DNA of 64,000 nt from Seriola aureovittata. Lineage: Eukaryota > Chordata > Actinopteri > Carangiformes > Carangidae. Below the pieces are notes generated by a model that was not told where the DNA came from, made no database searches, and saw only the letters and a list, made by a program, of their open reading frames with translations. A program made the position numbers and the translations under genes. The stretch lies in NCBI RefSeq assembly GCF_021018895.1, contig NC_079371.1:10400001-10464000 (forward strand), in the 5' to 3' direction. Each line of letters begins with the position of its first letter. Within the stretch, counting starts at the first letter, position 1. Positions 36,131-49,511 of the stretch are shown here, piece after piece.

Positions 36131-37296
36131 GTTCAAGTGAATGTGTTCAGCTGTGTTATTGTTGTGCAGGATGATGCTAAAAAACGCACAAATGAAAAAA
36201 AAAAAAGAATAGAAAATAAGGAATTGAGTAAATAATTCTGGCTAATATACCCATATGGGATAAGAGTGTACAGCTCAAGCACAGCAGCGCTTCACGTGCT
36301 GGCCTCTCTGTTTTGCATGTGCTTTGTTTCTGTCTGAGATGAGCGTGTCGGCCTACATGAGGGCTCTGAGTGTTATCCTGTATGCTTGGATAAGAACACG
36401 ATGGTCAGCTTGTGTTTTTCAAAGTGACTCTGGCATCAGAAACTCATTCATTTTAATGCTGAGGCTCATTCACTTGCCAGGTCATGCTGGGCCACCCACA
36501 AAGCAAAACTACTTCTAAAAAAGAAAAAAGAAAAAAAGAAATCCAAACATCAAGCCTGTGTAGTGTGACACCCTGTGAGGTGGGACATGTGATATATTAT
36601 AAAGTCAGTATTTCTGCATCTGCTTAATAGTCATATCTCAAACTGTGCATTATGCCTGATACACAATTCATGATAATATATTAGAGGCATCAAGGGTAAG
36701 TGGGTTGCATTTTCAGTCTGGTTAAGTACATTTTGGCAGCAGTCCCGTGCTATCTCGGAGACAGGTTGGCTTCCCAGCCTCCCACAGTTTTGCAGTAATG
36801 AAGGAGCTGTCTTACCCAAACAAACAGGCTCTCTGGAGATGTACCTCAACTACCTCCTTAATCCAGGAAGTCTCTCTTATCTCCCCACAAATGGCCCCGT
36901 AGTGAGGCACAGCGCACTACAATGTCATTCATCAATTAAACCCCAGAGCGATGAGCAGGTACGATTGCTTCACGTTCGGAAAGTGAAAAGTGACAGCACA
37001 CGCTGTGGTGGCGGCGTAGATCAGGGCTCTGAAAACCAGTTTGGTCGATCTGACGTCAATCTGTGTGTCACAGAGCTGAGTCCGCACAGAGTGATGTGCC
37101 TTTATTTTTCACTGGCAGATATCAATACCTCTATTACTCAAGTCCTCCCTGGTGTGGTGGTGCTGTTATGTTGGTCAATGAGGATTTTAAGCTCATCCTA
37201 CTGAGGCATTTGTCATAAATCTTCAAGGACAAGAGCCTGTTCAACACTGTTAAAATATTTTGAAGAATGCTTTTTTTCCCTCTGACACTTAATAGA

Positions 37297-37436
<140 letters not shown>

Positions 37437-38294
37437 TTTGTATTTCAAGGCCAAATTCAATTTCTTGCATGTTTCAGCTTCTTAGATGAATTTGTTTTCA
37501 CCAAAACCAATTTTTCATTCTTACATATTTGAGTTGGTAGCTACATAATTTTTTTTCCTAATTGCTCTTCATGTCTTTTAAAGACAAACTCTACTGTCTA
37601 AGCATGCTGAAGGTAAAACGTACCACATATTAATTCTGACTAGTCTCTTTGTCTTAATTTCCATTTTGCTTCACAGTATATTTTGACTATACCTTTGTCA
37701 GACAGCAGAAACAAAGCGGGAAACATAGGAAGACCAACTCTCTGCCAGAATACTGTTGTATTTTATCCGTGAGCTAACTGCTTTACATGCCTGATGAATT
37801 GCCCTATGCCCTATACCACAAACTTCCCCTAAATAAGCCACAGGGTCAAATTTCTCCCACATGTGGTCCTGACAGTTTACAAAATGTAAAGAGTATGACA
37901 TCTGATAGAAATGTACTGAGCGGTTAGATGGCTCGTCCATAGAGATGGCAGCGCCCGAAGGTGTTGACAAGAAGAAACAGGGGCAGAAAAGTGGGGGAGT
38001 GAAGACTGGCAGCAGAGAAAAGTAATTTGTGGAGGAGTTGTGACACCTGGCGCCACTCATTAGACAACTTCATAGAGAGCTAAAAGCTTTGCTTCTCCCA
38101 GTGCAAAGACTCCCACACAGTCCTGACTAGACCATGTCAGGCCCGGGGCTGTCCAATGAAAACCAGGAAGCTACAAAAGTTTGTCAAAAATTAAAAAAAA
38201 CTTTATAATATTCACATATACAGTTATAAAGTGATTTAAAAAAAATAGTTTTAAATGTTATTATTATGATTAGGTTATATTACAGCTGACACAA

Positions 38295-38296
<2 letters not shown>

Positions 38297-38326
<30 letters not shown>
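38297..38326. repeat. (CA)15 microsatellite
   Basis: Pure CA run of 30 bp. Confidence 0.95.
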
Positions 38327-38327
<1 letters not shown>

Positions 38328-38469
38328 GAATCAACTTTTGACAAACTTTTGTTTTTCAGTCATTCACCTCACAAACTACAGTTTAGTTTTTTTCCCAGTT
38401 GTTACAGTAGTTGGCAATGTCTCATTAGACAAATTATTATTTTAATACTTTTGATAAATCATGTCTGAA

Positions 38470-38534
38470 TATTACTACTGCTATTCCCACTACTAACACA
38501 ACTACTAATAATAATAATATTACTATTAATACTC

Positions 38535-38565
<31 letters not shown>

Positions 38566-38615
38566 GACTACTATACTACACAATACAATAATAATAATAA
38601 TAATAATAATAATTA
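38470..38615. repeat. Trinucleotide complex (TAC)n and (AAT)n
   Basis: Interspersed TAC and AAT arrays. The longest clean TAC run is about 33 bp and the longest AAT run about 25 bp. Confidence 0.9.
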
Positions 38616-39577
38616 TAAATAATGTGATAGTAAAATCACACATTCTAATGTCCACAATGTAAAATTGCTGAGGCGGTAAAAATTAATACAACTTTATGTT
38701 TCGGTTACACACAGTTACCTGGAAAGAAAAATATATGCTATTTTAAATCCACTTAGTAATTTTGAATCAAATTAGATAGCAAATTCATAAAAGGAATAAG
38801 AATGAAATTAAATAAAATCAAATACAATAGAATATCTAATTAATTATGAAACTTTTTTTTCACCTCTAAAAAACTGTAATTCTACTAATAGTTGCCTACA
38901 TTACGTAATTTCACTTTTTTCAATTATTACTACTTTAAATGTAAATATTTTCTTTTGCATTTTACTTATTTTTTGAGGATAACAGTTGTCACTGATAATA
39001 TAATATATAATATCTAAAGTATTAAAGGTTTAGAGTTTATGAAATATTACTGGTACATATGTTACTTATATGTATACATATGAAATACATAATGTAAGAC
39101 AATGGTTTATAATTAATTATAACAATTTTAATTGGTATGAATTATCAATTTATTCTAGATACTTTCAGTATTTTAAAGTTGATTTTTTTTGTGTTGTTTT
39201 GTGTTTGTACTATAATTTGTATATCTTAATAAAATACTCAGCTCAGAAGTGTTCACTCTCATCTTGAGTTAATATGTGTGTGTATGTTAAATAGCCAAGC
39301 AGTTTCCCATTACTATCAATTACTCTGAGGCAGGTTTTGAGCCAGTTGCTAAGAGCTTTCATCCAACAGTGTTGATCGTTCATACTGATCTTTACATTTT
39401 TTTCAACCAAAGCTCTTATAAAGAGCTAAGACCATAAGACTGTGTTTGCGAGTTTAGTGACTCCGCCAACAAGGCAACAAGGAGCTGGAGAGAATTGGAA
39501 ACCGAGCACACAGCCGGTACAGAAAGCTGAAAACAGCTGTGTTTTTACAACCACTGAAACACAACGCTAGAAAGGAT

Positions 39578-39594
39578 TTTTTTTTTTTTTTTTT
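39578..39594. repeat. Poly(T) tract
   Basis: About 17 T in a row after AAAGGA, with no element body recognised. Confidence 0.85.
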
Positions 39595-40571
39595 CCATCA
39601 GCTACCCATACTGCACCTGCCATTTCCATCACAGCCATGTGGTCACAAAGGGAGCAGTATATCTGTCAACAGGATCAAGTCCTCAATAGACCCCGCGAGC
39701 CACTCAATCCTTCAAGACACCCCCTCCACTGGCCTCAACAAAGCCTCAAAACCCCTCAACCTGGCCATCTCAGCCCAATTCATTCAGGATATCCTCCTAT
39801 TTTCTCTAAGGAGGACACTTCCTTCACCTGTCCAAACTGTCCAAACTACCTGAGGAGCAGTGTGTTACCGATACAGACGCCAATTCAGTAGCTGTTCTCC
39901 AGAATCTGTCATACTAGCGTGTTTTTGAACCTGACAATGAGACATTTATTTTTGAAAACATCCTGCCGCACTGAGCTCTTCTGAGGGAAATGTGCAGGTT
40001 GATGCAGTACCCTCCCAGTCTGGTTTGTTTGCAGTTTCTGAAATAAATGTAAATGTCAAACTCAACATCACCTGTCTTGACAACAATATTTACAAATGTC
40101 ATTTCATGGAGGAGAGATACAGCAAACAAAAACTCACTGCCCCTTGTAAAGAAACTTGTCATGGCGGCTGTTCTGATCCCGTAGTTCGACACAAGTGTCA
40201 GTATGGGGTATGCACCCTCCGAGGTAAAAACCCTCAAAAAGAGGGAAGGAAACATAGAGACTGGGTCGACGTGCTGGGGATTAAGGAGGGGTCACAGTGG
40301 ATCAGCTGGGTCTTCCTCTCCCACAGAGGAGGGAAAACAAATATTAATCACCTCTAGCACTTCACATACAAAGAGCCCCAAGATGCAAGGGCAGGAGGGC
40401 CGGCGGAGAAGAAGACAGAGGCCTCAATAACTAATGAAAAGCCCCCACAAGGGCCATGTTGTGGTGGGGCCGACACCTCAGTGTGTGAACGTGTGTTTCT
40501 AGTGTTTGGAGGCAAATTCAGTTGCACTCACACATGCAGGTGATGTTGAGTGGGCAGAAGGGTTTCTTCTC

Positions 40572-40602
40572 CTTAATGTAGAGTTGATTATTCTACATTA
40601 AG
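40572..40602. other. Perfect 11-bp inverted repeat with 9-nt loop
   Basis: The arms CTTAATGTAGA (40572-40582) and TCTACATTAAG (40592-40602) flank a 9-nt spacer. Confidence 0.85.
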
Positions 40603-40779
40603 TGCTTGTTTACATTTATGACTGTTTGTAAGTGTGTGAAAGGAACAGAGTGATCAAGACGGAAAAAGAAAATGCTTGTGTGTGTGACAGCGAAGGTAAC
40701 TGAAATGTGTGTTTATTTATTCTCTTCCTAGTTGGCAACAGGCTCTGTCCACACTCCTCTTCCTTCCACAACTCCCAAA

Positions 40780-41000
40780 CCTCCCCCAATCCTTCGTCCA
40801 TGAGGCATCGCACGAGACGAACCCCACCTGGCATCCTGGTGATGGCGCCATCTGGTCACGGCCAAGGCTCGCCATCGGGCCTGCAGTCAGTACCCACAGT
40901 GCCAGTGTGGTGTTGTTTAATGAGCGCATATGAGCAAACATTTGACTGCCAGGTGGCGTTGCCGCCACGCCATGCCGACCAGGCGGAGTTCTGCCATTGC
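40780..41000. promoter_or_regulatory. Candidate conserved non-coding element
   Basis: This is a GC-rich, repeat-free island with GAGCGCATATGAGCAAACAT followed by TTGACTGCCAGG, where CATATG is an E box and AGCAAACA is forkhead-like. Overlapping 70-130-codon frames on both strands are unrelated to known proteins and look like by-products of GC content. Confidence 0.2.
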
Positions 41001-41532
41001 CGTTCAAACCCGGGGGCATCAAAGGGGGGCCTTGGATTTCCAAAGTAACTAAGCCATAATCCACCCCCTTATTGGTCCCATTCATATTGAAATACATGAT
41101 CAGAGGAGCTGCAGAGGCCCTAATCTTGCCAATGAGCGGTCCGGCACAGCTGCAGGGATAAAGTCAGAGTATGAGACCACCAGTATATTAGAAAAACTCA
41201 GGCCTAGCTGATTGGATTAGGGGAGACGAAAGGGGGAGGAGGGGGCCTCAGGGGTGAGGAAATGTCATCTTCTAACGTTGTGTGTGGTGTGGTGGTGTCG
41301 GTGTTGGCAACCGAGGATCAGGAGGTGGGGCAGACACACTTTGTCCCAGGGTTCGGTGACCCGCAAAAGAGAAATTGGAGGGGGTGAGACGAAGAATAGC
41401 GACAACAAAATGGAAAGCAAAAGCAAAGGCTGACTGTGTGGAGTCAGGCCTTGATGGCACCCCCCAGCCGCCCAGCATGAGCTCGTCTGGTATTAAGTTG
41501 TAGCATGGCAGTTTTGAGGAGGGAAAGAAAGC

Positions 41533-41576
41533 AAGAGAGAGAAGGAGGGAGAGAGAGAGAGAGAGAGAGGGAGAGG
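41533..41576. repeat. (GA)n microsatellite
   Basis: GA repeat with GGA interruptions. Confidence 0.9.
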
Positions 41577-42589
41577 ACTAAACCGGGCATTAGCTGTCGA
41601 CTTAAAGGTTTGTGCTGGTTCCTCTGGTAGGAAGAGCCGCCCCGTTTAAGTGTGATTGAGCGTGGCTTAGATGGGGATCAATGGTTATCCTCTCGACTGT
41701 TTTGTTTTGAGGTTTCTTTTCTGTATTTACTGTGAGGAAAAGGAGAAGCCATTTTGTTTCACAAAGCAGGAGCCAAATATTTCCATAGTTGTATGTCTGG
41801 CACCGGCAATTCATTTAAACCGACAAACACGAACTTCACCATTCATGACTGTTCCTCCACAATTTTCATCTTTAGCAACTGTAAAAAACAAACGGTGGAA
41901 TCTTACAGGTTTATCTCAAGTGCTATTTTGAGAATATATCATAGGAATGAATGTCAAAGAAAACAATCAAATTAAAAACACATCTTCCATCACTGATGTG
42001 TTGTTGAATTAGTCAACATGACAACTCCAGATGGTTCAGCGGATGGGAGTAAGATGGCAGTAACCCTAACCCCAACTCGTGTACTGTTTGTTTTAAAAGG
42101 TGATGATTGTTAATTGAGTTTTCTTTCAAGCACTCTGCTCACCAAAGGTCCTTTTTTGGGGGGCGGAGTTAGCATTTGATCCTACTCCTATTCTGCAATA
42201 TGCAGTTAAGTATTGATGACTTTGAAATAAAGTGACTTTTACTATGTTCACATCATATCAGATTTACATAAAGACAAGCAGCAGCCACAGACCTTTTGTT
42301 AGACTTTTAACAGGCTGAAAACATGACACCAAATCTGCAGTTGTTGGCAGCTAAAGGTAACTGAAGCTAAAATGATCAATTATAAACATCAATGTTAATG
42401 TATTAAATACATTAAATTAATGTGTTTTTTGCACTCTGTGGCAATGTGGCCATAATTTCCTCTGATTTTTTGTCTGGACTGTCATTGCACTTGGTGATTA
42501 GAGTGATTCCTCTTCCATCTCTACTTCAGACTCTACAGTCGAGCAGCAGCACAGAGTCACACAGCCTATATAAACTGAGCTGACGATGG

Positions 42590-42676
42590 ATTTTTGGCTC
42601 TTGGTACACTTACCCAAGATGTTTACACTGGATTGACACTTCTTCTTCACATCTTTTATATACAGTCTATGGTTAG
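42590..42676. repeat. End of a dispersed fish repeat (…TATATACAGTCTATGG)
   Basis: The stretch ends with CTTTTATATACAGTCTATGG, a terminal sequence I recognise from many fish repeats. The element may extend left to about 42130 (AT-rich, diverged). It abuts the TTAA element at 42724. Confidence 0.35.
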
Positions 42677-42723
42677 GATGGAGTCACAGGGATAGATTTA
42701 AGTCTATTTCACATTCATTTATC

Positions 42724-43065
42724 TTAAAGTGGCAATGTATAAGAATTGGCCAAATGTGGACTGCACCTTTAGACCCTCCTCCCCTTCCCCTGTGCCATAA
42801 TTGGACTTGCCATTGGGCATCGCATGACAAATCCCAGTAGGGCGCCGCATCAATGGGCCAGTGGACTGTCAAAAAATCCATTATGTTTTTTCCAGCCATC
42901 TCTGTGTACCTGACATTCAGAGGTACAAAGTGGTATTAAGAGATGGGACGGGACGGGACTAGCAGGTTAGCATGCTAACTTCAGCTCACTTTTGTAACAC
43001 AATACATAGACATCTTTGACATAACATCAAGTTATGCTGATAATCTTAACATATTGTCCCTTTAA
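42724..43065. mobile_element. TTAA-bounded miniature inverted-repeat element (342 bp)
   Basis: The left end reads TTAAAGTGGCAATGTATAAG. The right end, reversed, reads TTAAAGGGACAATATGTTAA. They match at 13 of the first 17 positions, and both begin with TTAA, consistent with TTAA-target elements such as piggyBac-like MITEs. The interior includes a C-rich segment and a 14-bp palindrome GTTAGCATGCTAAC at 42966-42979. There is no coding capacity. Confidence 0.55.
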
Positions 43066-43299
43066 CAGCATGTAGTCTGAATGAAGATCATCTGAAGATA
43101 TCAAATATGTGGACAATTTGAATGATAATTTGACCCTTGTATAAAAAAAATACAAAGCATTATCCATGCCAGTATAAACCAAAGAGCTCTATACAATAAA
43201 ATTGCATATACTATGAATGTTAGTTTAGGGCAGGCCGAGTTCTTTAAAATGCATGTATGTGGACACATGTGCATGCCCACACAGAATGATATTGTATAT

Positions 43300-43301
<2 letters not shown>

Positions 43302-43394
<93 letters not shown>

Positions 43395-43395
43395 T

Positions 43396-43422
<27 letters not shown>
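43302..43422. repeat. (CA)n microsatellite, 121 bp
   Basis: Long CA array with CG and AA interruptions. It produces spurious His/Thr and Val/Cys frames on both strands. Confidence 0.95.
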
Positions 43423-43426
<4 letters not shown>

Positions 43427-45647
43427 GGATGTCTCTTCTCAGACATTCTTTGAGTTTGTAGACAACAGACTTTCATAGAATCCCTCTGCAAATTCATCCA
43501 GCTGCACTAGAAAAAACACTTCTGCATTTGACTGTGAGCATGCTATATCGAGCACATCTCTCTGTTACGTGTTAAAGATAAACTTTGGATCCAGGAAAAG
43601 CAACGTTTTAATCTGACAGACCTACCACAAATAGAAGTTTTTATTCCAGTGGAATCAAGGTACATTGTATCTTCAGGATTTACTTGAAGAGACTAAATTT
43701 TTATACAATCTCTTACCCAGGAGCGTCCAAAGTTTCACCTCCTATTTCCCCAAAGCTAGACTCTGAATCCCAACTGGGTCCAATGGGACTGTTGTGTAGG
43801 TGACCTCTAACCTCTGAACTCTCTGGAAGTTGCCAGGAAACAATATTGACATGTCCCAAATGCAAAATTACTTTTTATATATGGACTGTATATATTCACA
43901 CTAAAGAAATAACAAAATTAAGTAGAATGCATTCATGCATATTTATGACTTGATTTTTGAGTGTGCTTTAGGTGGACCGTGTTATCCCGCTATACAATGC
44001 ACAATAGAATTGAAGGAGCATAGTACATATAGTGTAAACTATAGAACTGAGATATACAGTACGTCATAAATTAAGCTCCTGAATGATAAAGTATCACAAC
44101 AGAATCGAACCCTTTTGTGTGTGTGTTATAGTGTGCTATACTCAATACCAGCATTTTCTACATTAGTAATGTGGCGCATTTCCTGTTTCCTATTTATTAT
44201 CATTCAATCCACTATCCTTGAGAATATAAATACAGTGGGTCATCCTGCTTAGAGAGATACTTTTCCTAAAATGTTTTATATATTTTGTGTTTCAGTGAAA
44301 AACATTGGTATGTATTTGGACCCTCCCTTTCAAAAATCTACATCGCTTACATACCTGCAGCATCCAACATGTCATTTAATCTCTGTTAGTATGCTGCAAG
44401 GGTCACTTCAGTCCAGAACAAATGTCAGCTCTGGTCCCTGTGGGCTAAGACAGCTAGCTCAGCAATGCTATTGTTCCTCAGAGGGATCTACAGTTGATTA
44501 AGTACCCTGTCGAGAGAGTGGAGCAGTTGCCAAACAAATACTAAAATGTCTAGAGCAATAATGGTTGGTGAAGTGCCAGAGCTTATTATCCACTGTGCAG
44601 ATCATTACATTAGCAATTTAAAAATTAACATTTACAGGTCTTATTTTACATGTGCATGCTCTCGTAGAATTACCCACAAGGCCTGCAACGGTCCATGCTG
44701 TGTGGCACAAGCAGTCTGTGATACAATAAACTCACAGTAAGCAGTTGTTTTAGCATCTTTCAGTAGTGAATTAATCATATTTGTGAAGTTAAAAAACAAA
44801 ATGTAGCAATCAGTTTACGAAGTTCTTGCTTCTTACTGTATTTTAAGTGTCATCTTTGTGCACATATTGTTGAGTGATAAGGTTTATTCTTAGAACAAAT
44901 TCACTCTTTTTCATATATCATTAATACTATCAAGGTTCATATATCATGAACTTTTTTTTTAAAACGAGGGTGAGAAAAGTCTAACATTATGTTTCACAAC
45001 CAATTTTCCCCCAAAATGAAGATATAGTTCTGTTAGTCAAATGCTCCTTAATTATGAGGAAACCTAGCATGAAAAAAGTTAATTGACTGGCACTTCTCCA
45101 GAGCAGTTAGGCCTCTTTTGGTATAGCAACAGCTGATGACAGAGCACCCCACAAGCATACAAATATGCATTGCTGTGTAAAGAACATGTCGATAGCCATT
45201 AATAATTCCCTAAGTTGACTTAGTTGTGGCCACATGTTTCCCTTCTTAGCATTGCAGGGGTGTCGTTAGGTGCCCTCCTTCTGCTATTCAAGCTAACAGG
45301 CTGTGCCGATATGACAGACTGCAAATCTGTAGTCCCAGTGCGCCCTGGGAGTTGGGTGACAGTTTGTGTCAGCTGCGTCTTTTACCTGTCGTCAGGGGGC
45401 GGCTGCTATCCTTCTTCCTCTGTCTGGAAGTAGGTCTCTCCTTTGCCCACTTGTAGCAGAAAGGCTCCTCGCTGGGCAACATGCCTCTGTAATGCTGAGG
45501 AGCCCCACAGCTATTTATCTCCATCTCCGCACCTTTCGGAATTGGCAACATCCCCATTTCACTAGTGATCCCTCAATCAACAGCTGAGTGCCTGGCTATC
45601 GAGCCATAGCTGTGACATTTGTATATTCTTACATGTTAAAATAGTAG

Positions 45648-45678
45648 CGAGTGAGTGAGTAGGTGAGTGAGTGAGTGT
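45648..45678. repeat. (GAGT)n microsatellite
   Basis: Seven or eight GAGT units with one change. Confidence 0.9.
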
Positions 45679-45949
45679 TGAATTTGTCAGTGTACCATGT
45701 TTAGTCAGCGGTGAGGGCTTCATTGGTATAAGCAAGAGTGTATTATCACAAATGTCACAAATCACCAAACAACCAGGACTGGTATCATTATGGAGCTGTA
45801 GAGTACGTGTAGACAGACTGAGTACAGTTGAACATGAGCTAGATTTGGTGTCACATGGCACCAAATTCAAAACCGTAGAGCTGAAACGTAAAGACATTCA
45901 GCTCAATTGCAACAAACACTTGTTTTTTTGCCTGCTTTCTATCCCAGCA

Positions 45950-46105
45950 GGCATCGGACGTCAGTGTAACTTAAGAAAGATTTTGAATTGTAGCGACTCT
46001 AATGTCAAACGCACATTAAATTTTGGTTGGATATGAAAATTGGGTTGATGTCAAAACCCAATGTTGGCTAACTGACATTGTGACATTTAGAAAACTAGAA
46101 TGTCA
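45950..46105. repeat. Dispersed fish repeat of the AACCCAATGTTGG type
   Basis: CCAGCAGGCATCGGACGTCA, AATTTTGGTTGG and TGATGTCAAAACCCAATG followed by TTGGCTAACTGACATTG are diagnostic words of a common teleost repeat. Both ends are diffuse. Confidence 0.5.
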
Positions 46106-48267
46106 GTGTTTTATACATCAAGATGGTGCTGGCATGAGATGCTTTGAAGACATTTGCTTTTACTAAATACATCAGCCAGTGCATTGATAAGTTGCTTAAA
46201 ACTGAAATCTAATTTACTTGTAAAATGTGCAGTTAGCAGTCAGAAGCAGCAAAAGAGTGTTTAGTGACTGCTATCAAGTTGTGTATGTGCTGAAATAATA
46301 CAATGTTTACAGTTGCTTATGCCCAAGAACTGACCTCAAACATGGCTGACAGAGTGCATTACATCACCAGAAAGATAACAGCAGTCTTTGTTAGGTTACA
46401 TATTATCACAGTGCACTAAAATGTTGAGATTTCAGTCAGATTTTGATCCATCATAGTAGATTACCACTCAGCGCAATTAAGAGTGCAAGCATCTGTTTAA
46501 AAGTATAAAATCTTTTAATGAAATAGCTGTGTTTTGTGACTCCAGGTTCAGATTTAGTGGATATTTAAGTGACTGAGTTGTTGTCTGTTGACTCAGAGGC
46601 CACCTCCACATGACAACAAGAACACTGAAAAGATTCATTTTTAACAGTAACCCCCTCAGATTATCTTAATTATACACAGTACGCAGGCTCAGTCCTTTGA
46701 AAGTTAATCCTCTCTTGCCTCTCCATGTAACCACACGCACCAGTAAAAGATCACTGGAAACCCCCCGGAGTAGAATGAACATGCACAAAATTGTCTGCTT
46801 ATACAAATACTGTGTACATGTACACTAAGCACAAAGCATTATAAGGAATGCTGTGCTTTTCCGTAGAATAAACTGAATTCATGTGAATTTCTCAGTTTAT
46901 TAATTAAGTCCATTGGATGCCCATTTACATCTGGATTGTGCAGAAGGGCGTCAAACTCAACTTTAGGAAGGCATTCTCTGTATTTTGAACATTCAACGCA
47001 CAGCACAATAAGCATAATTTTTTTTTAGGCAAACCAAATAAAGATTTGTGAAGATTTAGTTTATCCAAAATCTATTTAAGTTTGTCACCTGCCTACTTGC
47101 TGTTGTTGTTGTTGTCGTTGTTGGCGGCCTTCTCAGCAATTTTCAGCTATGTGCTTATGTGATTTTGACTGCAATTTTGTCAGGCCTCTCTTGGATATGA
47201 GAAAGACAATAAGGTAATCTCCCTGGGTTTAACTGAAATAAAGTTGAAACACACTCTCTATATCCATCTGTTGCTTAACTACTGGTGTGAAATACCTTTT
47301 TAAAACAGCCTCCTTTATCTGAATTACAATACCAGAGCTTCCTTGATGACATCCTTCACAAGCATAATGTAGTATGCCACTCCGTGAAACTCCTTATCAA
47401 ATGTAGAAACCTACATTATGTATAATTGTTCATTGTAGAACTTACCATTGATAAACCAAAGTGTTTTCGAGTGTACCCCCCACACCTGCTGTGAGCTCAC
47501 ATGACTTTATTGAGACCTCCTCAACTTGACAGAAGATCCGCATGGTGAGCGAATGGATCCTGTAAAGGAGATCAGAGATTTATTGTGCTTACCTTGCACC
47601 CATACCTTGATGTCATAAAATTTTTATGATGTGTTTTCCACTGAGTACTTTTTAAGCACATCTTTACCAGACAGCAGAGACATAACTCACTTGTGGCCGT
47701 AACTTAGGCAAGACAGCCTCTCTGAGACCGATATGAACCTGCTTCAAATTAGAACTGAAGCACACATACATGAACTGGTCTTCACTATTCTGTTTTTCGG
47801 CACAGTCGATTTAGATATTTCTGTTATGCGCTGTTATGTGGATATAGACTGATGTTAAAGTAATATTTCATGCTTTTATTAATAAATATCAGATAATGCT
47901 GACTGTGATTAAGGCTTGTTCACACTTACATCAAAGCCACACCAGTTTGTAAAGCTTTCAATTATACTGTACCTTCATTTTCTTTCGAAATTTCATTTAT
48001 TAACTCACTGTGAAAGGGAAAATTCAGTTTTTGTACAATCTAACAATGTTGTCTAAACCACTTTGTTGGAACTGAAAAGGAAAAAAATTATGTCAAAGGT
48101 ATTTCCCAAATTCTGCATATTATGCAGCCATTAGATTTTCCAGAAACTACCTTCTGGTTCAGCTTTAAGACATTTTCACCGCAACTGTGTGCAACAAGCA
48201 GGATTACAATGGAGTGGATTCTTTAAATGTACATTGTAGTGCAGAGACGTTAACATCTGAACTGGAG

Positions 48268-48295
48268 AATAAAATAAAATAAAATAAAATAAAAA
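48268..48295. repeat. (AAAAT)n microsatellite
   Basis: Five AAAAT-type units. Confidence 0.9.
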
Positions 48296-48458
48296 GAACG
48301 GTAGCCGAAAACTATGAATGCAGTTATAATATACAATAGTACAAAAGTTGTAACACTGCATAGAAGCAATGTTTTACTTACTGTATCTATTTATTAATTG
48401 CACATGGTATTGATGACTCTTTTTCCTGCAAACCAAATTTACCTATACTGGTACAAAT

Positions 48459-48480
48459 AACCTAACCTAACCTAACCTAA
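48459..48480. repeat. (CCTAA)4 repeat
   Basis: Four CCTAA units. The unit lacks one C of the vertebrate telomere repeat CCCTAA, so it is not interstitial telomere. GTAACCTAAAC follows about 10 bp later. Confidence 0.9.
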
Positions 48481-49435
48481 GGTAATTAATGTAACCTAAA
48501 CTTATCTTTCAAAATCTTTCTTTGTAAGTGAACTTCTTGAAGAGAGGAAAGTATCTTGTACTTTCCCATACCATTAAACAGATGAGGTCACGACCTTGCC
48601 TTAAAGAGAGGAAAATGCTAAATGAATTTCCATGGCTTTCATGGAGAGTTTTATAGCTTTATTGTGGTCAAAATGTTGGCTTCAGAGGTGTTTCAACCCC
48701 ACCACAAATTTTTGATTTCCACTTCTGAAGGAAACACTTTCACTTTTTGGAGTACACACTCTCTTTGAAGAGATTCAATATTGGGACAAAACTTCTAATA
48801 TAGCCCGGATCAATACGAAAATATCAGTAGGCCTATTCATCAAACCCTAGACTATTACATAAACATAATGCAGTAAATTGCACTTGGAATGAGGTCTTGA
48901 CTATATGTCAAAGAACATACACACAGCTCTGATGCAGGCACACACACATGCAGTATTCAGTTTTCAAAAATGTTACACCATAATGAATTTTGGCATTGAG
49001 GGTGTTTTAATTAAGCTTATATGTTTTGGTTCCCAGTTTAAACTCATTCATTTTCATTTGGATCTGGAGAGCTGTGCGGGTTCAGACTTGTCCTCTGAGT
49101 GATATGGTTGGAGGACACTAAATCCTCGTTCTGTTAATTAAGGCTCAAAGAAATATTGTGGATGAGAGAAACTATCTTGGCAAAAAAACATCGGTGAGAG
49201 ATGCTCATGGGAAATTATTGTTTTTAAGTTAATAAGTTGTTTTTGCTCTTAGCAGAGTGAAAGGGGATTTTAGGGATTCAAATCAAAACAAACAAAATGT
49301 CCAAATGAACTAAAGAGCAAGGAAAGGAAAGGAAATCAATATCACACATGGTAAGAACAAAAAAAAAAAAAAGTTCAGAAGCAGTCAGCTAAAATTCTGC
49401 TTCAACAGTGTTTATGCACATGCAGTGACTCACAT

Positions 49436-49437
<2 letters not shown>

Positions 49438-49497
<60 letters not shown>

Positions 49498-49511
49498 ACA
49501 CACACATACAC
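49438..49511. repeat. (CA)n microsatellite
   Basis: A nearly pure CA array with two TA interruptions near the right end. Confidence 0.95.

Noticed and set aside
36839..37204. 121-codon plus-strand frame
   Set aside because: The composition is random-looking, and it has no homologue I recognise and no exon signals.
39539..39891. Two overlapping frames of 84 and 104 codons
   Set aside because: A poly(T) tract lies in one of them, there are no motifs and no splice support.
43101..43497. His/Thr-rich and Val/Cys-rich frames
   Set aside because: They are translations of the CA array on both strands.
48459..48480. CCTAA tandem units resembling telomere repeat
   Set aside because: The vertebrate telomere unit is CCCTAA. 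Four 5-mers are ordinary simple sequence.
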